Assembly (NCBI GenBank): GCA_012845835.1
Contig: JABAKD010000016.1
Coordinates: 4,402,859 to 4,466,858 of the forward strand
From: Undaria pinnatifida
Taxonomy: Eukaryota; Sar; Phaeophyceae; Laminariales; Alariaceae
DNA length: 64,000 bases
Reading direction: 5' to 3'
Shown here in pieces: positions 24,101-36,100 of this stretch. The notes beneath the pieces were generated by a model. The model was not told where the DNA came from. It searched no databases and worked only from the letters and a program-made list of their open reading frames with translations. A program made the position numbers and the translations under genes. The number at the start of each line of letters is the position of its first letter. Positions within the stretch are counted from its first letter, which is position 1.

Positions 24101-27100
24101 CATTGAATAGGGGGGAGGGGCAACTATACGGGGCAAGTTAGAGAACATCTAGGATAAAGTAAGGAAAACCAAATCTTGTGTGGCCCGCGTGTGTTTCCAG
24201 TACTAGGAGAGTATAAAGGGGGGGAGTATAACGCCTGTATCATATTCTTCTTATTTCCTTCCTTACAAGTTGTTTGGTGTACTGGCTTGCTTACGTCCCG
24301 CTTTCGTATCCGTTGTGTTTGGCGTTGCATAGCCAAATAACCACAACGCGTTTGCGGTGCGTATCTCCGTCTTGTAGTTTGTGGCCACAGAGAAAGCTCG
24401 TCTCTCCGGGAGGCGGCATCGGCACGGACACTGCTTGCGCTGGGTGTAGATGGGTAGAAGCATCAGATCAACGTGAATAACGCACACGCATCCCTTCTAC
24501 CTGTTCCCTGCGCTATTCCCTGACGCTTCACAGCTGAACCTCGTGGACCTCGCGGGGTCAGAGCGCGCGAGCAAGACGGGGGCAACGGGGGACCGATTAA
24601 AGGAGGGCTGCAAGATCAACCTTTCGCTTTCCGCACTCGGCAACGTGATCTCGGCGCTAGTCGACGGAAAAGGGAAGCACATACCCTACAGGGACTCCAA
24701 GCTCACACGGCTGCTCCAGGACAGGTACGATGGCATTTCAGCTCCACTTTTACGGTGACTTTTGCGGTAATTGCGGTAACGGTGCACCACTTTTTTTTCA
24801 TGCGACTCGTAGCTCCAGGAGTGAAAGTTTTTTTGTCCTGACTAACCCCTTGCGCTGAAGCTCGAGGACGAAAAAATATACAGTTTTCCCGATGAACGCT
24901 CCCATGGATTAGGTGTAGATAAAGGGACGCGTGCTACGATAGAGGTATACCTTTTTTTTGCGGTTTTATTTTCTGAATGACGGGGCTCCTGAACCCAATT
25001 TTTTCGGAAAAAAAATAAATAATAGGCCGTTTTGTTCGCATGATGATTCTCGTTGTGTATGCCTAGCTAGGCCATGGGATTTTTCATCCGGTGGTAGCAG
25101 TTTTCTTTTTCATCCGGGATCAAATCGGTTTTAGAGAGAGGTCTTAAGCTCCCAGATTGAGGAACCTTTAAAGAAAAAAAGTGGTGCTCGTCTACCGTAG
25201 CACGCGCCAAAAGAAAAAGAAAAAAAAGATCCGTACCAGCTTGGGATTATTCCAACGACATTAGCTAGTTCCTTGAATCACGGAGCCCCGTCCATCAGAA
25301 GTATTTTTTATTGAAAATTTCTACTTCTGCGGTGGCAAAAATCCCAGCTCTTAAGTCAGTTAAGGTCAAGGTTCTTAACGTTTGTGTTGCGGTTGTGGGT
25401 GGAAAAGTTGTCACAAGCATATGTTATAAGGCTTAGTTTGGGTAAGCTATTGGTTAACCCTTTGCAAGTGGTCAAACGGACTAATACCCCACTAGTACCT
25501 TAACAAATGGCGTCGTCGACAGACCATGGGTTTTTCGTGTGGTGGGTTCAAATGCCACCATCCACAATAATGAACTTTTTTAGACTTTCCCCATGTCGAA
25601 CTTGAAAAATACTCTCGCCGATATCCCCAGGAACTGAAACGCTTGGATATTGACAGGTCCGCCCGTATATCCGGCCGACCTGCTCTCCCGCCGTTTCAGG
25701 GGGGGAGAGTGTTAGAAGGCTTAGTTTGGGTAAGCTATTGGTTGACCTTTTGCAAGTGGTCAAACGGACTAACACCCCGCTAATACCTTATCACATCGCA
25801 AAGTGCACTAGATACCTGTACAACGATTTATTTTGGGCGGGGCGAGCGGAGGCGCAGAAGAGAGGCGGGAAATCCAGAGGTCAAGAATACAGCATACAGC
25901 AGGCTTTCATTAATTCCCAAAGCGAATATCAGCTTTTGGTTTTCGTCAGCAAGCGCGCGTGCCTTCCCGAAAACATTTGCGTTGATGGTCTGGACGTAAG
26001 ATGTACCAGAAAAAAAAACATGCTTCGTTGGGGTGCACGGAACGGTCCTGCGACTCTTCGCTTGAGGGGCTCTGCACCTCTCCTCAAAACGTGGCTTTTG
26101 ATATTTGAGAAAACGTTTGAGCTTAAGCCGACCAAAATCACCTGGCCGAGGTTTAACATTGCACAGTCTAGTGCAAGTAAAAATAAATCGCCCTTACAAG
26201 GGGTGCGATGGAAGGGCTACACTATTAATAAGTGCAATGGTCTCCGATGAAGGCGGTGGTGTGGGATACCGCTGTTACCGCCAAATTGGGGGGCAACCAC
26301 CGTAATAGTCGACGGAGGGCGGCTTCGGCCTTGTTGGGGTTGTTAAACTGCCTGAATAAGGCGGTTAGCGCCCTATTTCAGGAAATTATGAGGTTTTAGC
26401 GTGCTGCACACTACACAGTACAGTACAGCAGCATACTGCATACTGCTGTAATATGGGTGTTCCTCCCTTGAGCAGCACATGTTGATCCTAGAAAATAAAA
26501 CGCCATCCTATCAATACAAAACGACCAATTACCCATAGGTAAGGTAATTCCGACCATTAGACTAAGGGCGTACAGACTGCATTCTGTTATGGTACGGCCT
26601 TGGGATTGCCGTAATTGCTTCACAAATGGGCAACTGACCGTTTTCGTGTTGATAGGATGGCGTTTTATAATTGGGATAATCAGGAAACGGAGAGGGCACG
26701 TGCCCTAATGAGCTGCTGACAATCAGCGAAGCTTTCGTGCTGTGCGCGCACTCAAAAGACAGTGTTGGAAAAAAATGCCTTTGATTTCAGCAACGTTCGA
26801 TTCTACAGAGATTCGTCGTCCATGTTTCCGCTTCTTGCACCGGCGTTTTGCTTTTTAACCTGACGTAGCCTGGGCGGCAACACAAAGACCCTCATGGTGG
26901 CTGCTATCTCCCCCGCCGACTACAACTACGAGGAAACTTTGTCGACGCTCCGGTAAGCAATTTGTGGCTAGAAGGAGATGGCGCTCGACTCTTTTCGAGC
27001 TTGTCTGCACTGGTGTTGACGGTGCACATCGTACATACATGCCTGGAGAACAGGATGCCTGTATGGCGGCACGCTCGACGCCCGTTCAGCACGGCTTGGC

Positions 27101-30100
27101 CCTCTTGGCGATCTTGTTCACCGCGGATGTTTAGCGATGTTTAGCGATGTTTAGCGATGTTTAGCGACCGAGAAAAAAACCGTCGATAGCGAGCGATAGT
27201 GTCGAGCGCCTAGGAAAGTTGTGCAGCCATCATGAGTATCACCATGCTGTGTGCGCGTGTGTTTCAGGTCGATGGTCGATTTTTACACTGACCAAGGGTA
27301 CGATAGGGGGGGGGGGGGGGGGGGGGGTTCAGCAGCTCAAAGCGAGCCGCTCGCGCGATTGGTCTGTGGTGCTTTTTAGGGCTCTTTGCATGCATCGTGA
27401 TTGGTTGATACAGCGACCGAGAAGAATGATTGATAGAGGTATAATACATGGCCGCCATTTATCGCGAGTGGTCTCAACACTGTAGCGTACACGAGGGGCA
27501 TAAAACAATGCCAGGTACATAGCACTATTTATAATACTATGAATAATAATGCCAGGCCCTTTCACGGGTCAGGTCACTTCTCGCGGGTCGGATCGGTTCA
27601 GCCAGGGTGACCCGACCCCGACCCGTGAGATGCGAAAACCTCCTGACTCGACGCGATCCGATCCGTCATACTTCCAACGCCCCCTGATCCAACCCGACTC
27701 GATCCACGAGGTTCTGAAAAGCTCCTGATCCGACCCGCGGACCGGATCATGACCCACGAAACGCCTTGCACATTATAATACCGTAGCCAAGATCCACTTC
27801 AGCTAGTACATATATCCTCCCTGGTACTCCTTTAGCCCGGGGTGCCTCGTCTGACCGACGCTTACATCGTCGTTCTAGATATTTCATGGAAGATCCGCAC
27901 GGTATAGTTCATGTTTCGGTTTCTTCGATTGGATCTGTGCTCGACTTTTACAGATACTGCTCAATAACACTTCACAACGGCAGATGCAGGATCTATTGTG
28001 GATGATCTGTCTGATCTGTCTGATCTGTCTGATCTGTCTGATCTGTCTGATCTGTCTGATCTGTCTGATCTGTCTGATCTGTCTGATCTGTCTGATCTGT
28101 CTGATCTGTCTGATCTACCTGATGTGTCTGATCTGTGTGATCTGTCTGATCTGTCTGATCTGTCTGATCTGTCTGATCTGTCTGATCTGTCTGATCTAAA
28201 TCGTCCTCTCAAGCCCCCAAAACGTCAAGCAGCTCCCGAAAAACTCGTTCACAGTCACCCCCAATCTTACCATGTGCCGATTAGGTACGCTAATCGCGCG
28301 AAGAACATCAAGAACAAGCCCAAGATCAATGAAGACCCCAAGGACACCATGCTCCGACAATACAAGGTACCGCGACATCATGATGGTCCTACGGCGTCAG
28401 GTACCATTACATCGCGCTCCGACAATTGTTTTTCCTCGTGAACGATTTGCGTCCACGAATGAACTGAAGCGCAGCGTCAAAACTCCCCGCAGTGCATGCA
28501 CGCGAGACGGCCTGGGAAGAACATTCTGAACCTTTCTCGCGGTAAAAAATGAAGACAAGCGCTGTAATGGGGGGTGGGGGATGAGTTTCTGCCATGCAAC
28601 CCCGGATTTGGGCGACGAAAAGCGAGTGAGCTGGCTAAACAGCGGTTTAGACAACAAATGAGGTCGAAAAAAGAGAGCGAAACGAGCGACAGAAAAATAG
28701 GAACCCCCGCCCCCGTCCCGTTTCTCGATATCTTCCCGTTGACACTGCCGTCTGATCCCGGTCCCGTCTCAGGAAGAGATAGAGATGCTGAGGCAACAGC
28801 TGGCGCAGGCGTCCTTGGAAGCGAGTGATTCCAGCGGTGGCGCCGGTGTGAGCAGATCACCCAACACCGCAAATATGTCTGCTCCTAAACCCCTATCAGG
28901 TAGGCTATTGTCTCCGAATTTAACACGTTGCATACCAGGTACTGTACGTAATGTGCCTTTTTTGCCTTTAGCGTGTAGATGAAAAGAAGGCTAAAACTCG
29001 CCACACATCCACCTGATTTTGATGATGATGGTGATGACATTCTCACATCGGCTAATAATCTAACTTTCTTGTAATCCAGCCCGTGGTAACAAAAAAAGAC
29101 TTACATCCCAACTCGAAGACAAAAAACAAAGCGTTTATGTGTCGGGTGTCCATGGCAGCGCTAGCTGCCGCGACCTACGGATGCGTGAGTATGTTGACCC
29201 GACCTATCCCTAGCTCGCGGTGGAGATAGCCGCCCGGAGAGCCCTCTCTCCGGGTATTTTCGGTATTGCGGGAAGGTATTGCGGGAGCTTATCCACCCAA
29301 ACAGACAGACTACGCCGCCTCCCCCGCCGGACGCTGTCTAGTTACGACCTGCGCTACCGGTTAGGACGTTGGCCGCCAAATGTGCCAACGAGTCCGTCGT
29401 CCTCTTCAACGATCCTACGGCATTGAGTACCTCCCTGCAATAGCGGCTATTTTCATGTCCTTATCCTTTTGGTGCGGTACGGGGTGGGGGTCGTGACAGG
29501 TCATGCTTAGGGGTAGTTCAATTTAGCGGCTGAGAGCCACTCATGCCGCCGGCTGCCCATGTTCTTCGCCATGTAAAGTTTTCGTGCTTCTCGGTCTTGC
29601 CACGGGACTGTTCGCTACGCTACACGAACATAAGTGTGTTCGAAGTCCGTTGCTCGAGTGACGAATAGAGCCACTCGCGCGGTAATCAAAATGGAGGTGT
29701 AAATACACCCTCGAAGTGTATACTGGTACATAACGCTAATGTAATGCTATACTATCGTACCCTCAGTCAGCCTTGGTCAACAAACACAAGCACAGCAACA
29801 AACACAACCACAGCAACATTCACGGCCACCATCATGTCCTTCCCCCTTTCCTGCTCTACCAACAACCGCAAAACAGACGAACGAGATAGTCAAAGCCGCA
29901 CCCCGCTCACCGTCCCGGCCGAGGACGCCCCAACAGAACCGTCTGCTAATGGGGTGGCCATCGAGACCGCAACAATGGCGACATCAGGTGTCAGTGAAGC
30001 GGCAGACCTTACGGAAAGCGCTAAAATGGGTGGCCCGGCGGCAGCGGTGGTGGAAGAGGAAGAGCCTGCGGGAGGGAGCGACGTGGTCATCGCGGAAGGA

Positions 30101-33100
30101 AGTCAGCGCAGCCACGAGAGCCCCAAGAAGGGGGTAGAGGGCGTCGCGGAGGCGAAGGGGGGTCACACGGCGACGTTGGAGGCGCCTCCTGTCCCGGAAG
30201 TGCGGGAAAAGATTGTGGAGAGGGTGGTGGTCGAAGAAAAGGTGTGCGTAGGGCGGCGCGGCATCGTCACGCATACGGCGCTGCAGAAGAGGCTGACACA
30301 TCACACGTATCCACCATATATGATTTTTTCACGAGGTGGTAGGGGAAGGTTAATCTCTGTCCCCTCCCCACGGAAATCCGGGATCCTGTAGCTGCGGACC
30401 CCGCTGTAGAGTATGTAGCTACCGGATCAAAACCCACCTAGAGCTCCGGAGTGTTCTCAGTGTGTCTGGGTTCCAGAAGCGTTGAGTCTCATTTTTTATC
30501 GGTCGACGTTGTGTCTCCGTGCAATTTGTCAGTAATTTATAGCGTCCCTGGAGAATGGTTGATTGGTTGGTTGGCTTCAGGATAATAATCGGAGAGCGCG
30601 ACACGTTAGCGAGCTCCTTGTGTGTTGGGGTGTTGTTGTCGTTGAGGAAATGTTGGAGTTTTTGCTGTCTCCAGGCTCTCTGTACTCCACCATGAAAAAT
30701 CTCCACGACAGTACTAAATTGTATCTGCTTCATGTTTCGAAGAGAAGCAAAAAAGTACCAACGATGAAAAATGATCAAAACAATGCCTAGGTGCCGAGAA
30801 AGAGACTGTAGCTGATGTGTTACGCTCTTGCTGGTCTTGCAGGTGGTGGTGAAGGAGGTCGCTGTGGAGGTGGAAGTGGAATCGCAGCAGATGGCGGGCC
30901 AGAGACAGGCCCTTGAAAACTACAGCAGAGCGGTGGAGGAGCAGCGGAATCGTCTCGGGCAGGTGATGAGACTGTTCGTGCGGTCAACGCCTGAGCTGCT
31001 ACCCCCACCCAACTGCAGTCTCAGGAACATTTTTCCTAACCGTATCGTCTGATTCGACAGCAGAAAATAATGATAACGTCTAGAATTAGCACGAATTGAT
31101 TAGATCAGCGGAAGGAATGAAGATGGTTGTGAATATGAAGATCGGGAGGAGGGTGTTTGTAGTTTTTTTTCCCCTTGCTCATCGCTTCGATTATCTTGCC
31201 ACTTTTCCTTCCGCCCTTCTCCCTCCCTAGACGTAGCTCAGATCCGGGGTCACTATGCAGGCTCTTCTCCCCCCTCCAAACCACGACAATACATGCCTTC
31301 ATTTTTATCGCGAGAAGATTCCAGCTATTTCTTCCCTCGTCAACGCATGCATATCGAATTGCAGTAGTACACAACGTTGACGCCTACGAGAAACAAAACA
31401 AGCAATGATCATTTTTTTTGTCACCGCCAAAGGCCAGGAGAGACATGGCACGCGATGGAACAAGCGCGCGCTGCAAAGGGTGCTGGGCCGAGTGTTCCAC
31501 ACTAAAACCTCGTAGTCTGGTGTCAGTCAGCCAAGGGAATATCTCCTATCTGTCCACCGTCGTCTGCCTCGAAGGTGGAATTTTTATGAATGTGTTGAAT
31601 TAGTTTGTATTGCTTCGTTCTTTTCAATACCAGGTACCAGGTACCTGCTATAATATATTTTATTGGGTTAGGGTATCGGTTCACGTCTGGTTCATAACAT
31701 TCGTGTTGTAGAAGCATCCACATTACAGACGGCAATGGTGCCATACGCTTCTTTAGGGAGAACGGCCGGCACATAAAGATCTGTCGCCGCTGGGAATATA
31801 ATCACAACATCACAACCATTTTTTTTTCTCCGGTGTCTGTCAAACCACCCTAAACCCCGGTGGTGGGATGTGCGCGGGAGAGTTAGTTTGAGTTTTGTGG
31901 TCATGCGAAGGCATTGCTTTCTTTTCGAATACAACAATCGGCTGCGTGTGTTTTCACAATAAATTGAATATTCCACCCATCTACATCCAGCACAATGAGA
32001 GTGTCTGTGCCGACGCCTCCTAGAGAGACGAGCTCTGTGGTCACAAGCTACGAGACCGAGCTCGAAGTTGTAAATACGGCAAGGTGATTTATCATGCAAC
32101 GCCAACCGTAACGAACGCACGGGCAAAAACCATGCAAGCCAGCACACCAGAGTAATGGGGAAGAAAAAAGAAGAGGCATGAGAAATAAGAAGAAAAAAAA
32201 AAGGAAAAAAACAACTGGAAGCAAAGAGGGAAGCAGGACCGCACGAGAAAAAGTGAAAACAAAGCACAACTGGCAGCCAGCAACCATCAATAGCAACACA
32301 GCAGATGACGCCATCCAGCCGACGTCGGGGGTAGCAACCATGTTGGGTTTCGATTGACCCTACTCTGTGGGAGCAGGAGTAGGAACATTGCCCCATGGTG
32401 TCATCACGTGCGCACTGCTGTTTCTGATGACACAATAGTGGTGTCCATACCGGCATCATGGCCCCCGTACCCAGCACTAAAACGAAGCTAAATAATGAGG
32501 CAAGCGGAAACACAGCACCAACGCAGATGGCCCCACCTGTGAGTTTGACCGATTTAGTGGCGGATGTTCCGTTTTCGCATTCGGCTTTTTTTGCGCGCGC
32601 CCGTTGCTTGCCAGGAGTTGGAGACATCCGTTATTCGGGCAGACGTGGAAAGGCAAGCCAGGGAGGAAATGGCGAAAAAGCTCGATGCCCTACAAACGAA
32701 GGTGAAACGCTCTTTCATACGCGCGCCCGCAATATGTGATGCTGATGCCCCCCCCCCCTGTCCGCCCTCTGCTGCTTACAGGTGGCGCCAGGCTTAGCCC
32801 TAGGTTGTATTCTTATTCGTAGTATTTTTCTTTTTCGGGGCTGCCACGTCACGGTGCCATTGCTTCACTTTTTTTTGTTGGTGGCCGTCACACCAAGAAC
32901 AAGGCAGGGTTCCGCGATGAGTAAAAAAAATCGCACGTCGGACAATTCACCGTATTTCTGTACTAGATCGTTTCCTAGATTTTTGCGAGCATAGGTAATA
33001 TATATATAGATCAGCACGTGAAAACGAGTGCAGATCACAGAGGGTTGTGCCAGATCATGTAGAACAATGTAACATATTTCCGGACTGTAATACACACCGC

Positions 33101-36100
33101 TTCCGTATCTTGGAAGATATCTTGTATACGAGAGCGTGCTCGTCGAAAATGAAAACGTGTGGCAAGGTCCACATAAAAACCATACCAGAGCAGACTACAT
33201 ATCTGGTAAATACATTTATGGCCTGCAACAACTATCAAACTCCGCTTCTGCGTATATCAGGTCATCGGGTTGTCCTCCGCGAGCGAAGACCGAAGGCAAG
33301 TAAGGAGAAGGTCCTTGGCGGCGGCAGCAGGGGCTTCGAAGACAAACGAAGGCGCCGACAAGGGAGGAGGAGGTGCGGGTGGGGAGGCGTCACCCGCGAC
33401 TCCACCGGGAACCGACGATCCCGAAGTGATTATCGCACGCAGAAATGCGGAACATCGACGGATGCAGGCAAGTGCATACTTTTCGATCGATAACCACAGC
33501 ACACACCACGACCCGCAAAAACCACCGCCATCGTCGCCCTCCTCTTGTCGTCGGCCACTGCCTTACCTTCTATATCTTTGTTTTTGATATCTGTCATCCG
33601 AAAATGTCAAGAGTGAAGGTTCAACTTCGCCCACTCACACATATCTCCAGAAAGAAGACGAAGAAAAAACCGAAGGACCAAAACGAAAACGTCACACAGG
33701 ACCACAAGAAACGTTGACAACAGAAAAATATACCACCATCAACGGATACGAGTTTCTAATGTACAGTTAGGCGTGGTCTTGGGTTTCGTGCGGTACCCTT
33801 TAGCGCGGGAGTCCCAGTTTAATGCGGTAAAAATCTCTTGTCACGACCTAGAGAGTACTCCATTATCCTGTTATAGTGCGAGCTGCGGTAAGGGGAGTAC
33901 CCACATTTCACTACCAGGCTTGAGCCACTGGCAAGAAAGAAGGTCTCTGCACCTCACGCAAAAAAGAGACGTTCGGCAATTTTCGGCGCAGCGTGTAGCT
34001 TACAATCCCATTGTGGATTCATATCGCCCAAAAAAGGTATACACGAAGGCTCAAGACCACAAAGGAACAGGGGGGGGGGGGCACTCGCGCGAGTGACCCC
34101 GAGCCACCGCGAAAAAAGGCCCCCAAAAGTAAAGGAAACCCCTATGCACCTCGGAGGGGCCATAACTGTACACCACGCCAAGCAATAAGGGACCCTTTTT
34201 TCGACTGTCGCTGAAGGCGGATGAGAGTCATCCCCCGCTAGGCGTGAACCATTTTTTTTTTAGCTCCTGACACAAGGAGCTAGCTCAATCAATGTCTCAC
34301 CATCACCCGAAGAAGGCATTCGTTTGTGCAACCCGACCAACATTTCCTATGCGCTATAGTCCTGAAACTAATGTACTCGTAACAGCTATCGTACAAACCG
34401 GTAGCTCCACACTTGAGCGGCTCAACCGTAACATTAACATTACCAGAAAACTTTAGTTGATCACAAATAGTGCACCCCCCACGAGGACGGCGTTTTTCAG
34501 GAGGGGATAGGATAAGCAAACAGTTTCTATGCAATACATGGAAGAAGCGTGATGAGCGCCCAAATCTTGGAGGTGTCTCTACTAGGAGCAGAAACGGTGC
34601 TCCGTCTCGAGAGGGATGCGTGGTCAATGGTCAAATGACTAAGGCAAGCAACACATGAGCACGCCTCCCGCCCCCCCTCACCATGAGGTGACTCGTGACA
34701 CGACGGCCGCCGCCGACAACCATCGCACACAAATTGACGACAGTTACAAATGCCCTGCTGCGCAAGTTCCTACTGGCAGCTGTACCATCTTGACCTTGCC
34801 ATCCATCATCCATCCCTCGTTTGGCCCCGAAAGCATCGGTCCTAGCCACAAGGCACCCACCCGTCGCCCATAAACCGTCCAACTATTCTGCCGCCCTCAC
34901 ATCACGCCCTCCGCTCCGTCTGAAAAATTCGAGCTGATAGATTTTCATGCGAAGTTTTCGCCCCCTTTGCCGCCCTCACATCACGCCCTCCGCTCCGTCT
35001 GAAAAATTCGAGCTGATTGATTTTCATGCGAAGTTTTCACCCCCTTTGCCGCCCTCACATCACGCCCCCCGCCCCGTCTGAAAAATTCGAGCTGATTAAT
35101 TTTCATGCGAAGTTTTCACCCCCTTTGCCGCCCTCACATCACGCCCTCCGCTCCGTCTGAAAACTTCGGGCTGGCTATTTATCAGGCGAAGTTGAGGCAG
35201 AAGCGAAAGAAGGAAACCCAGCTCGAGCTGGAACGGGTGCGTGCCCTGGAGGAGAAAGCTGAGGTGGGTGCTACGGCGTTTGTTGAAGTGACGTGAGTGG
35301 CGGAGGTTCTGTGCCGATTCTACAGTTGTTCCTCTGTCTCAAACGTCTTGAGGTGACAACACGGTTTGTGTCAGGTGCCTCTCGTATGATGAAGAATCAC
35401 GACGGATTTCGGATGTGCCTCGTACTGTCGCTGGGTAGAAAGAACGGTTACACGTGAAGAGAGGACACACATCGTGGTTCGCTGCCCGGGAACCCCGGCA
35501 GATTGATGATCGGCAAACGAGCGTACTGTCAACATCTACGTATGGCGACCACGATACGTTAGTGTATACGCGACATAGCGTGTTGACCGCCTAGCCTTCT
35601 TTTCGTGTTTCGATGTTAGTCTTGCTAAAAAGCGCTCATCTAGAAATTGTTTCTCTCCAGTTATCATGTTGCCACTGTTTTGGTTATAGGATATCATGTA
35701 TTGCGCGGTAAAATATGCCGGTTGGCTGGGGTTCCCCATGGAGTTGCGGGTTGACGCCCACCTGGGATGAGCCCGCTCTTGTGCCGTGTTTCAATCCCAA
35801 GAACACAGACACATCATGGACTTCTCTCAAGGTTTGACCATTCCCGGAACTAAAACATGCCTGCTCTTAACCGCTTAGCAACTGGAACCCACTTTTTGAC
35901 GATAACACTACTTTTAATCAGTGCGCGTAGGACATACGTTTTGGGTCGTCCATAAAAGTGTGGACATACGTTTTGGGTCGTCCATAAAAGTGTTGAACCA
36001 TAACTCTTTTTCTCCCGCTTTTAAGGTGGAGAAGGAGATGGCAGATATGGTGGGCCAAGCGGAGGAAAAGGAGCGAAGGCTTAACAAGTCACGCAAGAGG

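Noticed and set aside
27998..28197. CRISPR-like array
   Set aside because: Pure tandem repeat without spacers, in a eukaryotic intron.
27998..28441. Ser-Asp-Leu repeat protein
   Set aside because: Translation of a nonamer minisatellite whose period is a multiple of three, so all three frames stay open. It lies inside a kinesin-2 intron.
31692..32627. 311-codon minus-strand open frame, Phe/Leu/Cys-rich
   Set aside because: It starts antisense over the conserved kinesin-2 exon 32615-32701 and runs through intron 12. Its hydrophobic middle is the complement of an A/G-rich tract. No recognisable motif or splice context.
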